Positions 1 through 9,578 of a stretch of 64,000 bases of DNA are shown in pieces. The translations under genes were made by a program, and so were the position numbers. Position 1 is the first letter of the stretch. Every line of letters begins with the position of its first letter. Source of the stretch: Pseudomonadales bacterium (GTDB taxonomy: Bacteria > Pseudomonadota > Gammaproteobacteria > Pseudomonadales > UBA7239); the NCBI GenBank assembly GCA_041395665.1, contig JAWLAB010000003.1:62001-126000 (forward strand). The letters run 5' to 3'. Under the pieces are notes generated by a model. The model had not been told where the DNA came from. It worked only from the letters and a program-made list of their open reading frames with translations, and did not search any database.

Positions 1-921
1 TTGGACGAACGCGCCATCACGATTGAAGATATTTTTCCTACGCTAGCTGCGCGTTTAGGTAGACCTTTGCCTTTTGCAACGGATGGTGTTGATTTCAAAG
101 CGGTAAACAGTATTAAGCAAATTATTGATCGTCCATTGTTCTGGATGTCACGCGGTAGTAGCTCCATATTATCTGCCGATAAACAGTGGGGCATAGCAGA
201 AGGGTGGACATTTCGCCTCATGCAATCTGAGGAATGGTGGAAAATTGGTGATCGATCCACACAAAATGAAACGGAACGGCGCTGGCTATCTTTCAGAAAA
301 ATTGCTCAGATGAAACAGCAATTTGTACAGTGGCTAGATGCAGTTTCGCAAACGCAGGTGAAACAAGCATTGCAGACAGATGGCAGTCGAAAAATTACTG
401 AAAATGATTTTTTGCGTACGCCATTGAAGGAATGGGATTTTTATGTCGCGCTGACAGTGGATGCCACAGAAAAAACGGAACAAGTCATTGCGGAGCAATC
501 AGGAGCTTGGTTGCTGCGTTATGATCCAGCGCAGAAAAAAATCAAAATGGATATGTACGGGCATCACTGGGAAGTGCCGTACGATTTATCATCAAGCGAT
601 GAATCGTCTTGTACTTTGTTGGGATTAAATGCTGATTTGTACGATCGCTATACCAATATCAGCAAAACGATAAATCCCACTAAATTGTTGTTGTCGATTG
701 ATGGCAAAGAACAAGCGCGCACAGAGTGGCAAATTGATTCGTTAGCGGATGTAAAAACCAGCGAACCCACTTGGTTAGGTGTTTCAGCGGCACAAAAAAG
801 CCGCTGGCAAGGAAAAATGTCAGCGGCTATTTTTTATCATCGCGCCAATCAAATTGGTGAGTGGCCGTACTTTTTAGATGAAATAAAACTGAAAAAAGCC
901 TTGTGCGCTCAGATCCAGTGA
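1..921 (+). CDS. Sulfatase-like protein, C-terminal part (5' truncated by window edge)
   Basis: The reading frame is open from the first base, so the true start probably lies upstream and the TTG at position 1 is likely internal. The first residues (EDIFPTLAARLG, then a 'DGVDF' segment and 'LFWMSRG') resemble the end of a type I sulfatase or related alkaline-phosphatase-fold hydrolase; the catalytic N-terminal part is not in the window. The last 130 or so residues look like a beta-rich accessory domain of LamG/concanavalin type (LLLSIDGKEQ, then WLGVSAAQ, then a short hydrophobic strand). The specific substrate cannot be told. It converges with fdxA, whose stop codon lies 18 bases away. Confidence 0.5.
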   Translation: MDERAITIEDIFPTLAARLGRPLPFATDGVDFKAVNSIKQIIDRPLFWMSRGSSSILSADKQWGIAEGWTFRLMQSEEWWKIGDRSTQNETERRWLSFRKIAQMKQQFVQWLDAVSQTQVKQALQTDGSRKITENDFLRTPLKEWDFYVALTVDATEKTEQVIAEQSGAWLLRYDPAQKKIKMDMYGHHWEVPYDLSSSDESSCTLLGLNADLYDRYTNISKTINPTKLLLSIDGKEQARTEWQIDSLADVKTSEPTWLGVSAAQKSRWQGKMSAAIFYHRANQIGEWPYFLDEIKLKKALCAQIQ

Positions 922-939
922 TTTGAGCGCGGCGTTAAC

Positions 940-1263
940 TTAGCGTTGCAGCAGCGCCAATTTGCCTGGCTTGCCATTCCACTCTTCAGCGTCTGGCAGG
1001 GCGGGTTTCATTTCAGTGATGTTTGGCCATTGTTTAGCCAATTCACCGTTCAGTTCGATAAACGCGGCTTGGTCGGCTGGCAGTTCATCTTCTGAGTAGA
1101 TCGCATTCACCGGGCACTCGGGTTCGCACAGGGCGCAGTCGATACATTCATCAGGGTGGATAACGAGGAAGTTAGGGCCTTCGTAAAAGCAGTCTACCGG
1201 GCACACTTCCACGCAGTCAGTGTGTTTACAGTTGATGCAGTTTTCGCCAACAACAAAGGCCAT
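940..1263 (-). CDS. fdxA: Ferredoxin FdxA, 7Fe type (3Fe-4S/4Fe-4S)
   Basis: A 107-residue ferredoxin. The N-terminal half holds two clustered cysteine motifs: CINCKHTDCVEVCP near residues 9-22 and CIDCALCEPECP near residues 40-51, the pattern of seven-iron bacterial ferredoxins such as Azotobacter FdI and Pseudomonas FdxA. The C-terminal tail (AEEWNGKPGKL) is typical of the group. It carries electrons at low potential in the cytoplasm; its partners are not given by the sequence. It lies just downstream of mutS on the same strand, the order found in Pseudomonas. Confidence 0.93.
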   Translation of the reverse strand: MAFVVGENCINCKHTDCVEVCPVDCFYEGPNFLVIHPDECIDCALCEPECPVNAIYSEDELPADQAAFIELNGELAKQWPNITEMKPALPDAEEWNGKPGKLALLQR

Positions 1264-1368
1264 TGCAATGTCCTCAAATACTAGGGAAGGAAAGTTCGGG
1301 GCGACATTTTACTCATCTTGCCCTGTAGATAACCTACGATAAATGGCTGAAATCGCTAAGAAATCTGG

Positions 1369-3957
1369 CTAATTTAGCTCGGATTTCAGTCGATAAAGTA
1401 GTTCCAACGCCAGCTTAGGCGTCAAATCGTCTGGGTTGATGCCTTTGAGTGTCTCAACGCAGCGCGGCAGTGGTGGGGCAAAAAGATCGGGTTGGCGCGG
1501 CGCAATGGTTGAAGGCGAGGGTGAGGATGGCGCAAGGGGCGTGCTGCCTGTTTCCAAAACCTGCAATTTGTCTTTGGCAGCAGCCAGCACCTCACGAGGA
1601 ATGCCTGCCAGTTTAGCCACCTGCAAGCCGTAGGATTTGCTTGCCGCACCTCGTTGCACTTTGTGCAGAAAAACGATGTTGTCTTGATGCTCGCTGGCGT
1701 CTAAGTGTGCATTCGATACGCCACTGCACTCGTCAGGCAGTGTGGTCAATTCAAAATAATGGGTGGCGAACAGTGTAAAAGCACGCACACGCTCGGCTAA
1801 AAAGTGTGCGCAAGCCCAAGCCAGTGAGAGACCATCAAAAGTGCTAGTGCCACGACCAATTTCATCCATTAATACCAAACTTTTGGGTGTGGCGTTGTGC
1901 AAAATATTGGCAGTTTCTGTCATCTCCACCATAAAAGTGGAACGACCAGATGCAAGATCATCGGATGCACCGATACGCGTAAAAATGCGATCCACCAAAC
2001 AAATCGTTGCGCGTGCAGCGGGCACAAAACTGCCGATGTGTGCTAGCAAAACAATCAGCGCGGTTTGACGCATGTAAGTGGATTTACCGCCCATGTTAGG
2101 GCCGGTGATGATCAACATGCGTTGCTGTTCATCCAGCGTTAAATCGTTTGGCACAAACGCCTCGCCTTGTTGCTGTACCACTTGCTCCACAACAGGGTGA
2201 CGACCTTCAATAATTTCAATGCCTGCTTGCAGTGACAGTGACGGCTGACACCAGTGCAATGCTTCAGCGCGTTCAGCCAGTGAAGTCAAAACATCCAACT
2301 CCGCGACGACTTGCGCAGTGGTTTGCATCGCCAATAAATCTTCATTGAGTCGATCAAGCAATGCTTCGTAGAGTTGTTTTTCGCGCGCCAGCGAACGGCT
2401 TTTTGAGGAGAGTGCTTTGTCTTCAAACTGTTTTAATTCGGGTGTGATGTAGCGTTCGGCATTTTTTAAGGTTTGGCGACGAATGTAATGCTCTGGTGCT
2501 TGTTTTGATTGTGCGGTGGGTAATTCGATGTAATAACCAGACACGCGGTTGTAACCGACTTTCAGATTTGGTAATCCACTTTGTTCGCGTTCGCGCAATT
2601 CGAGTTGCACTAAATAATCGCCAGCATTTTCACTGATGGCGCGCAGTTCATCCAATTCCGCGTCATAACCTTCAGCGATAACACCGCCTTCGCGAATCAC
2701 CATGGGTGGGTTTTCTACGAGGGCGCGTTGCAGCAGTGCAACGGTATCGGGAAACTCTTTAATACTTTCCGTCAGTTCTATTAGTGCGGTTTCACCGTTA
2801 TGCAGTTGTGCGCGCAGTGCAGGAAAGCAGGCGAGTGATTGCGCCAGCCGCGTCAAATCGCGCGGGCGTGCAGAGCGCAGAGCAACACGCGAGAGTATGC
2901 GTTCTACATCACCCACTTCTTTTAAAGTGTCGCGCAGCGGTTCGTAATGATAATTTTTTAGTAATGCGGCGACGCGATTTTGCCGCAAGCTCAGAGCGTC
3001 GTAGCGCGCGAGTGGCCGATGCAGCCAGCGTTTGAGTAAGCGCGCGCCCATCGCCGTGCTGCAAGTATTCAACACAGAAAAGAGTGTATGTTCTTGTGTG
3101 CCGGAAATATTGATATCCAGTTCAAGATTGCGCCGCGTGGCGGCATCCATTTCTACCGCTTCACCGCGCCGTTCTACAGACAGCGCGTGAATATGTGGCA
3201 GGGCAGCGCGTTGTGTTTGTTTGACATAACTGATCAAGCAGCCCGCCGCACAAATGGCGAGCGTCATATCTGCGCAGCCAAAACCAGCGAGATCGTGCGT
3301 AGAAAATTGCTGCGTTAGCAAGCGTTGCGCAGTATCAAAATGAAATTCCCATGGTGCTAGTTTTCGTAGTCCAGCGCGGCGCGTAATGGCATCAGAAAAA
3401 GTCACATCATCTTGAATCAATAATTCCGCAGGATTGAGCCGCTGGATTTCACTGAGCAACGCTTCGAGATGATCCACTTCTTGCACAGTGAAACGACCAC
3501 TGGTGATATCCAAAGCAGCGATGCCGGTGCGATTGTCGGCATGAAAAAGAGCAACCAATAAATTGTCACGCGTTTCATCGAGCAACAATTCGTCGCTCAC
3601 TGTGCCTGGTGTAACGATGCGCGCAACTTGGCGTTCAACAGGGCCTTTACTGGTGGCTGGGTCGCCAATTTGTTCAACGATGGCAACCGATTCGCCCAAA
3701 CGCACCAAACGCGCTAAATAATTATCGACAGCGTGAAAAGGCACGCCCGCCATTGGAATGGGATTGCCGCCAGATTTTCCACGCGCTGTCAGCGTGACAT
3801 CCAATAATCGCGCCGCTTTTTTTGCATCATCAAAAAATAATTCATAAAAATCGCCCATGCGATAAAACACCAACTCATGCGGGTGCTGCGCCTTGATGGC
3901 GAGGTACTGCTGCATCATGGGCGTGTGCAGCGTGTTGTCGGTGTCTGGGGCGGCCAT
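1369..3957 (-). CDS. mutS: DNA mismatch repair ATPase MutS
   Basis: Recognises mispaired bases and small loops and starts MutHL-type repair. The chosen ATG at 3957 gives 862 residues, close to the usual 850-860; the open frame runs another 48 codons upstream without family similarity and overlaps the neighbouring gene's start region. The mismatch-binding Phe-X-Glu motif is visible near the N-terminus (GDFYELF), and the C-terminal ATPase has a Walker A (TGPNMGGKST), Walker B (VLMDEIGRGTS) and the signature helix region with DDLASGRST. It lies divergent to a GNAT gene and upstream of fdxA on the same strand. Confidence 0.97.
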   Translation of the reverse strand: MAAPDTDNTLHTPMMQQYLAIKAQHPHELVFYRMGDFYELFFDDAKKAARLLDVTLTARGKSGGNPIPMAGVPFHAVDNYLARLVRLGESVAIVEQIGDPATSKGPVERQVARIVTPGTVSDELLLDETRDNLLVALFHADNRTGIAALDITSGRFTVQEVDHLEALLSEIQRLNPAELLIQDDVTFSDAITRRAGLRKLAPWEFHFDTAQRLLTQQFSTHDLAGFGCADMTLAICAAGCLISYVKQTQRAALPHIHALSVERRGEAVEMDAATRRNLELDINISGTQEHTLFSVLNTCSTAMGARLLKRWLHRPLARYDALSLRQNRVAALLKNYHYEPLRDTLKEVGDVERILSRVALRSARPRDLTRLAQSLACFPALRAQLHNGETALIELTESIKEFPDTVALLQRALVENPPMVIREGGVIAEGYDAELDELRAISENAGDYLVQLELREREQSGLPNLKVGYNRVSGYYIELPTAQSKQAPEHYIRRQTLKNAERYITPELKQFEDKALSSKSRSLAREKQLYEALLDRLNEDLLAMQTTAQVVAELDVLTSLAERAEALHWCQPSLSLQAGIEIIEGRHPVVEQVVQQQGEAFVPNDLTLDEQQRMLIITGPNMGGKSTYMRQTALIVLLAHIGSFVPAARATICLVDRIFTRIGASDDLASGRSTFMVEMTETANILHNATPKSLVLMDEIGRGTSTFDGLSLAWACAHFLAERVRAFTLFATHYFELTTLPDECSGVSNAHLDASEHQDNIVFLHKVQRGAASKSYGLQVAKLAGIPREVLAAAKDKLQVLETGSTPLAPSSPSPSTIAPRQPDLFAPPLPRCVETLKGINPDDLTPKLALELLYRLKSELN

Positions 3958-4051
3958 GCTGAGTGCGTCTGAAGGGTGGAATGCGCAATTATAGGGGGGG
4001 AATCTGGCGTAGCCATAGCGCAAACATAGAGCAAACCTGAGAAGGCTTTTG

Positions 4052-4558
4052 ATGAACATAATTATTAGAGATGAAAGAGAGGCAGATATTCCGGCAATCA
4101 CGGATGTAACCGCCGCTACTTTTCTTCATGCAGAGCACGCCAGTCATACAGAGCAATTTGTTGTCACCGCGCTTCGCAATGCTGGTGTGCTGACTGTTTC
4201 AAAAGTGGCAGAGAGTTATGGAAAAGTTATCGGTCATGTGGCTGTGTCGCCCGTTGAGATTTCTGATGGCAGTGAGCGATGGTTTGGGTTGGGTCCTATC
4301 TCTGTTTTGCCGGAGTATCAAAAACAAGGTGTTGGTTCAAAACTTATGCATGCAGCATTGGATGCATTGCGCCAGAAAAATGCACAAGGCTGCGTGCTAC
4401 TCGGCGATCCTAATTACTATCATCGTTTTGGGTTTGCAGCAGATTCTCGATTGGTATTGCCGGATGTACCGCCGGAGTATTTTCAAGCGTTACTGATGGC
4501 AGGTGATTTTCCTGTTGGCGTTGTCACTTATCACGATGGGTTTAATGCTGTTAGCTAA
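4052..4558 (+). CDS. GNAT family N-acetyltransferase, YhbS-like
   Basis: A 168-residue single-domain acetyltransferase of the GNAT fold. The acetyl-CoA pyrophosphate loop is visible as LPEYQKQGVGSKL near residues 91-103, and the later segment GDPNYYHRFGF is characteristic of the YhbS-like group of predicted acetyltransferases. The acceptor substrate is unknown. An ATG at 4052 is preferred over the adjacent TTG at 4049. The gene is transcribed away from mutS and stands alone between mutS and the MATE transporter gene. Confidence 0.8.
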   Translation: MNIIIRDEREADIPAITDVTAATFLHAEHASHTEQFVVTALRNAGVLTVSKVAESYGKVIGHVAVSPVEISDGSERWFGLGPISVLPEYQKQGVGSKLMHAALDALRQKNAQGCVLLGDPNYYHRFGFAADSRLVLPDVPPEYFQALLMAGDFPVGVVTYHDGFNAVS

Positions 4559-4583
4559 TTTGTATTGACAGCGAATGTAGAGT

Positions 4584-5957
4584 TTATTGAGTAATTTGGT
4601 GTTGCAAATTTATAGGTCGAAACCTAAACAACCGAATCAATAACAAAACGCATGCTGAAACCAAACCTGCAATCAACGCCAACCAAAACCCCGCTGCGCC
4701 CATAGCGGGTACTAATGCATCGGTGAAGGTGAGCGTGTAGCCCAGTGGCATGGCGATGCCCCAAAAAGACAACAAAATAATCAGCATGGGGATGCGTGTA
4801 TCGTGAAAGCCGCGCAAACCGCTAATGGCAGCAACTTGCAAAACATCTGCTACCTGAAAAATCGCCGCAAGTTTTAGCAGTTGCACAGCGACAGCAATTA
4901 CAGCGGCGTCCTTGGTGTAGGCGGCAGCAATAAGATGTGTGCCGAATAACAGTAGTGGCACATAAAACATGGCGATGCACAAAGCGAGCAGTAGCGTGTA
5001 ACGCGCCAATAAATGTGCTTTTTGCGCTTCACCTTGCCCGACTAAAAAACTGACGCGCAGTGTCAATGCCATGCCTAAACTCAGTGGCACCATAAACATC
5101 AGTGAAACAAAATTGAGCACCAGTTGATGTCCTGCAACAACAATAGGTCCTAGCGGTGCAAGAAACAGTGCAATCACAGTAAACATGCTGACTTCGAAAA
5201 ATAAAGTGGATCCAATGGGGATGCCTAAGCGCAGCAGTTTTTTGATTTCTGCAAAATTAGGTTTGTGAAAATTTTTCAGAAATGAAATCTGGCTGAAAGT
5301 TTTGCTGCGATACAAATAAATCAATAAAACAAACAGAGCGATGGTATTGGCAAGTGCTGTCGCCCAACCGCAACCGATGCCACCCATCGCGGGTATGCCC
5401 AATTTTCCGTAAATAAAAATGTAGTTCAGCGGCAAGTTAATCAGCGTGGACAGTAGTGAAACGCCCATGATGACTTTGGTATGACCTAAGCCATCGGTAA
5501 AACCGCGCATCGCAACAATAAGCAACATGGCGGGTACGCCCCACAAAAATCCGCGTAGATAACCTTGCGTAATGCTGGCGGTGTGCGATTCAAGATTTAA
5601 TGCCTGCAATGCGGGTTGTGTGTGCCAGAGCAGGACGACCATCAATCCAGCAGAGCAGAGTGCGATGTAAATACCTTGCCATGTTACAGGCGCAATTTTG
5701 TGCATGGCCTGTGCGCCGCGATGCATAGAAATAGTCGGTTGCAATGCGGTCAAGATGCCGATAAAAAACAAGAAAACAGGCATCCAAAAACTGTTGCCGA
5801 TGGCAACACCGGCTAAATCTTGTGCGCTGTAATGACCGGCCATCACGGTATCGATCACGCCATTCGCCATTTGCGCTATTTGTGTAATGAGAATGGGGCC
5901 GCCGAGCGTTGCCAGTGTGCGCCATTCTTGAAGGATTTGTCGTGCAGATGAGGTCAT
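4584..5957 (-). CDS. MATE family multidrug efflux transporter (NorM-like)
   Basis: A 457-residue inner-membrane protein with about twelve hydrophobic segments in two homologous halves, the usual size for MATE antiporters that export cationic drugs using Na+ or H+ gradients. Conserved family pieces include the start (LATLGGPILITQIAQMANGVIDTVMAG) abbreviated here as GGPILITQ...VIDTVMAG, and RLGIPIG at the opening of the second half. Substrate and coupling ion cannot be read from sequence. It is divergent from the gene at 6043, with a 76-85 base gap that must hold both promoters. Confidence 0.92.
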   Translation of the reverse strand: MTSSARQILQEWRTLATLGGPILITQIAQMANGVIDTVMAGHYSAQDLAGVAIGNSFWMPVFLFFIGILTALQPTISMHRGAQAMHKIAPVTWQGIYIALCSAGLMVVLLWHTQPALQALNLESHTASITQGYLRGFLWGVPAMLLIVAMRGFTDGLGHTKVIMGVSLLSTLINLPLNYIFIYGKLGIPAMGGIGCGWATALANTIALFVLLIYLYRSKTFSQISFLKNFHKPNFAEIKKLLRLGIPIGSTLFFEVSMFTVIALFLAPLGPIVVAGHQLVLNFVSLMFMVPLSLGMALTLRVSFLVGQGEAQKAHLLARYTLLLALCIAMFYVPLLLFGTHLIAAAYTKDAAVIAVAVQLLKLAAIFQVADVLQVAAISGLRGFHDTRIPMLIILLSFWGIAMPLGYTLTFTDALVPAMGAAGFWLALIAGLVSACVLLLIRLFRFRPINLQHQITQ

Positions 5958-6042
5958 GATCGCGAGTGTGATGCAAGTTAGCCGTTATGATAGCCCGTGT
6001 GTTGGCGGCTTACCCTAGGGTATTTCAACAGGAGTGTTTTCC

Positions 6043-6843
6043 TTGCATCAAACAGCAGAAAAGTCAGTCATTGTTGTGCAGCGACAAACGCTCGATTGGT
6101 CTGCGATGACTACGGATGCCTTTCGAGAACCATCTGCAGCGTTCTGTCGTTTGTGGGGTAAGCCGGATGATTATGTTTTCCAGCTTATGCAACTTTGGGA
6201 TGCGACTTTTTCGTTGAGCTATTTTCAAACGCGAGCGGCGTTAAAAGAGATCGCGCAAAAAAATATTGCTCAGTCTGATGCGCAGTTTATTCATTTTAAA
6301 AACTACAACAATATCCCTGATAAAAAAGGCTTTTATGTTTTTTTGGATGATGATGACTGGATGGATCCAGAGATTGCTGCTGTATTGGGGGGGCAATCTG
6401 TTGATGATCATGCTGCATTATTGTGGCGCTCCATGAACATTGGTAGTCCGCAGCAAGAACATCCCGTTTTTATTTGGGGTTTGAACGGCCGTTGCATGAC
6501 CAATAACTATGCAGTTAGCAGTGTTTGGTTAAATCATCTTAAAAATATCGATCGCGTGGTGCAGCACGCTGCGGCAGAAAAAACTTTGGCTACGATGGGT
6601 CATGTGATGCAGTTGGATGCGGTGTTGACGGCGAGCAATAAAAGCCCGTGTTCCAGTGTATCTCTAGATCGCGGGTTGCAGGGTAATTTTTCGTCAGAAA
6701 AATTGGCGCAGTTAGTGCATGACTATCTCAAAAAAATGGCAACAATGACGGCAGAGCATTTGTGGATGGGAGGGTGGTCTGCGCCGTGGATAGCGCAAAC
6801 CATTGCTTTATTTGAACGCGTCAGTGCTAGCCGGATACGCTAG
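6043..6843 (+). CDS. Putative glycosyltransferase-like protein with DDDDW motif
   Basis: A 266-residue soluble protein that I do not confidently recognise. An acidic run FLDDDDWMDPE about a third of the way in resembles the metal-binding DXD motif of GT-A-fold enzymes, and the later pattern (FIWGLNG, a few polar residues, then NNYAVSS, then GHVMQ) recalls proteins called putative rhamnosyltransferases. There is no signal peptide or membrane segment. The TTG at 6043 is preferred because an AGGAG motif (6030-6034) lies 8 bases upstream; a GTG at 6034 overlaps that motif. Function is inference only. Confidence 0.4.
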   Translation: MHQTAEKSVIVVQRQTLDWSAMTTDAFREPSAAFCRLWGKPDDYVFQLMQLWDATFSLSYFQTRAALKEIAQKNIAQSDAQFIHFKNYNNIPDKKGFYVFLDDDDWMDPEIAAVLGGQSVDDHAALLWRSMNIGSPQQEHPVFIWGLNGRCMTNNYAVSSVWLNHLKNIDRVVQHAAAEKTLATMGHVMQLDAVLTASNKSPCSSVSLDRGLQGNFSSEKLAQLVHDYLKKMATMTAEHLWMGGWSAPWIAQTIALFERVSASRIR

Positions 6844-6849
6844 TTTGTA

Positions 6850-8883
6850 TTACTTGATGCGCATGCCGACTTGAGCGCCACTGTCTGGCGTTAGTAAGAA
6901 AATATCCTGTCCACCAGGACCTGCGGCAATCACCATGCCTTCCGACATGCCGAACTTCATTTTGCGCGGCGCAAGATTGGCAATCATCACGGTGAGGCGA
7001 CCGACCAATTGTTCTGGTTGGTAAGCTGATTTAATGCCAGCAAAAACATTGCGCTGTTCGTTGCCGATATCCAAAGTCAGTTGTAATAACTTATCGGCGC
7101 CTTCGACATGCTGAGCGTCAATGATTTTGGCAACACGCAAATCAATTTTTGCAAAATCATTAAATTCTATAGTGGGGGCAATGCTGTCATCATTGGCGAT
7201 GGCAGTGTTTTTCTTGCTGGGCTTTTCTTGTTTCGTAGGAATCGCTACTGCTGGTGTTTCTTCCGCAAGCATGGCGTCAATTTGTTTGCTATCCACGCGC
7301 TGCATCATCGGTTCAAATGCAGAAATGCTGTGATTTAACAGCGGTTGAATGTTGTCGCTCCAAGTTAAATCGTCATGGAGAAAGGCCGCTGCTTTTTGTG
7401 CTGTGGCTGGCAAAACAGGCTGCAAATAAATCATTAGTACGCGGAACAGGTTTAGTCCCATGCTGCAAACGTCGAGCGCAGCAAATAGGTGGCCTTCTTT
7501 CGCGAGTACCCAAGGGGCTTTGTCATTGATGTATTGGTTGGCTTCGTCTGCCAGTGCCATAATTTCACGCATGGCGTGACCAAACTGGCGTTTTTCATAC
7601 AGTGCAGCAATGCGTGCGCTGCTATCCACTGTGCGCTGCCAGAGCTCGGGTGCATCGAGATGTGAAGACAGTGTGCCGCCCGCTTTGGTGATAAAGCCTG
7701 CGCAGCGGCTAGCGATATTGACCAGTTTTCCAACGAGGTCAGCATTCACGCGTTGCACAAAGTCGCTGAGGTTGAGATCAATGTCGTCAACGCCATCACC
7801 TAACTTTGCGGCGAAGTAGTAGCGCAAATATTCAGGCTGTAAATGCTTTAAATAACTTTGTGCGCGAATAAAAGTGCCGCGTGATTTGGACATTTTTTTG
7901 CCATCAACTGTTAAAAAGCCGTGTGCAAAAATTTGTGTCGGCGTGCGGAAGCCTGAGTTGTGTAACAGCGCAGGCCAAAATAGTGCATGAAAGTTGATGA
8001 TGTCTTTGCCGATAAAGTGATACAACTCGGTGGAAGAATCCTGCTTCCAGTATTCTTGAAAGTCGATGTTATTTTTATCGCAGAAATGCTGGAAACTCGC
8101 CATGTAGCCAATTGGTGCATCCAGCCATACATAAAAGAATTTCCCAGGCGCATTGGGGATTTCAAAACCAAAATAAGGTGCGTCGCGAGAAATATCCCAA
8201 GGCTGTAAGCCTGCATCCAACCACTCTGCCATTTTGTTGGCGACTTCTTCTTGTAAATGACCAGCACGCGTCCACTGTTTTAGAAAATCTGCGCAGGCAG
8301 GTAAATCAAAAAAGTAATGTTCGGATTCTTTGGCAATCGGTGTTGCACCTGAAATGACAGAAACAGGATTGATCATATCCATCGGCGCATAAGTTGCGCC
8401 ACAGGCTTCACAGTTGTCGCCATATTGGTCTTCAGCTTTACACTTTGGGCAGCTGCCTTTGATATAGCGATCGGCTAAGAAAAGATTTTTTTCGGGGTCA
8501 AATGCTTGCGTAATAGCGCGTGTTTTGATGAGCGATAAATCGTGAACACGTTGATAAATCAGTTCGCTGTAGTGGCGATTTTCTTCAGAGTGCGTGGAGT
8601 AGTACTGATCAAAACCGATTAAAAAGCCTTGAAAGTCTTGCTCGTGTTCACGGCGCACATCAGCAATCAACTGTTCTGGTGTGACGCCCAATTGCTCGGC
8701 TTTGAGCATGATGGCTGTGCCGTGTGTGTCATCGGCGCACACATAAATGCAGTGCTGCTCGCGCGCTTTTTGAAAGCGCACCCAGATGTCGGTTTGGATA
8801 GTTTCCAGCAAATGCCCTAAATGCAGTGAGCCGTTGGCATAAGGGAGGGCGCTGGTGACGAGAATTTTGCGAGCTGAGGTCAT
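6850..8883 (-). CDS. metG: Methionyl-tRNA synthetase
   Basis: Charges tRNA-Met and initiator tRNA with methionine. The class I HIGH motif appears as HLGH in LPYANGSLHLGHLLE near the N-terminus, and KMSKS as GKKMSKSRGTF. A zinc knuckle with four cysteines (CPKC...CEAC) sits in the connective domain. The last 110 residues form the dimerising EMAP/Trbp111-like tRNA-binding domain (IDLRVAKIIDA), so this is the long, E. coli-type enzyme. The ATG at 8883 gives 677 residues; the open frame extends 12 codons further without support. It is divergent from dcd. Confidence 0.97.
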   Translation of the reverse strand: MTSARKILVTSALPYANGSLHLGHLLETIQTDIWVRFQKAREQHCIYVCADDTHGTAIMLKAEQLGVTPEQLIADVRREHEQDFQGFLIGFDQYYSTHSEENRHYSELIYQRVHDLSLIKTRAITQAFDPEKNLFLADRYIKGSCPKCKAEDQYGDNCEACGATYAPMDMINPVSVISGATPIAKESEHYFFDLPACADFLKQWTRAGHLQEEVANKMAEWLDAGLQPWDISRDAPYFGFEIPNAPGKFFYVWLDAPIGYMASFQHFCDKNNIDFQEYWKQDSSTELYHFIGKDIINFHALFWPALLHNSGFRTPTQIFAHGFLTVDGKKMSKSRGTFIRAQSYLKHLQPEYLRYYFAAKLGDGVDDIDLNLSDFVQRVNADLVGKLVNIASRCAGFITKAGGTLSSHLDAPELWQRTVDSSARIAALYEKRQFGHAMREIMALADEANQYINDKAPWVLAKEGHLFAALDVCSMGLNLFRVLMIYLQPVLPATAQKAAAFLHDDLTWSDNIQPLLNHSISAFEPMMQRVDSKQIDAMLAEETPAVAIPTKQEKPSKKNTAIANDDSIAPTIEFNDFAKIDLRVAKIIDAQHVEGADKLLQLTLDIGNEQRNVFAGIKSAYQPEQLVGRLTVMIANLAPRKMKFGMSEGMVIAAGPGGQDIFLLTPDSGAQVGMRIK

Positions 8884-8999
8884 GGAAAGGTGAGCGATAC
8901 ACGGTAAAGGACAGCGCAAAACTATAGCGGTTTAGCGCGGGATTTTCGAGCTTGTCTGCTAGAATGGCGCGGTTTTGCACACAGACACAGGTTGAATTT

Positions 9000-9569
9000 A
9001 TGGCTATCAAGGCAGATAAGTGGATCAGACGCATGGCTTTGGAACACGGCATGATTGAGCCGTTCGAAGCGGGGCAAGTGCGTGAGCCTGAGCCGGGTCG
9101 TCGCGTGATTTCTTACGGTACATCGAGCTATGGCTACGATGTGCGCTGCTCGGATGAATTCAAGATTTTCACCAATGTGCATTCTGCTACAGTGGATCCT
9201 AAACACTTTAACGAAAAAAGTTTTGTCGATATTAAGAGCGATATTTGCATCATTCCACCGAACTCTTTTGCATTGGCGCGCACCGTGGAGTATTTCCGCA
9301 TCCCACGCAATGTGCTGACGATTTGTTTGGGCAAATCCACTTATGCGCGTTGCGGCATTATCGTGAATGTCACACCGTTAGAGCCGGAGTGGGAAGGGCA
9401 TGTCACGCTGGAGTTTTCTAACACCACCAATCTGCCGGCAAAAATCTACGCCAATGAAGGCGTGGCGCAGATGTTGTTTTTTGAATCTGACGAAGTGTGT
9501 GATGTGTCTTACAAAGATCGCGGTGGAAAATATCAAGGTCAGCGCGGTGTGACTTTGCCCAAGGCGTAA
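9000..9569 (+). CDS. dcd: dCTP deaminase
   Basis: Deaminates dCTP to dUTP, supplying dUMP for thymidylate synthesis. The ATG at 9000 gives 189 residues, the normal length. Family landmarks are SSYGYDVRC near residue 40, the GKSTYARCGI loop containing the nucleotide-contacting Ser/Arg, and PLEPEWEGHVTLEFSN containing the catalytic glutamate, with a C-terminal QGQ-like end (KYQGQRGVTLPKA). The open frame has a 16-codon upstream extension that is unlikely to be used. A TAGAAT hexamer (8960-8965) may be its -10 element, but no good -35 is seen. Confidence 0.97.
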   Translation: MAIKADKWIRRMALEHGMIEPFEAGQVREPEPGRRVISYGTSSYGYDVRCSDEFKIFTNVHSATVDPKHFNEKSFVDIKSDICIIPPNSFALARTVEYFRIPRNVLTICLGKSTYARCGIIVNVTPLEPEWEGHVTLEFSNTTNLPAKIYANEGVAQMLFFESDEVCDVSYKDRGGKYQGQRGVTLPKA

Positions 9570-9578
9570 GCCATAAAA

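Noticed and set aside
905..930. Inverted repeat GCGCTCA/TGAGCGC at the end of the first gene
   Set aside because: The 12-base loop and lack of a T run make it a poor terminator candidate.
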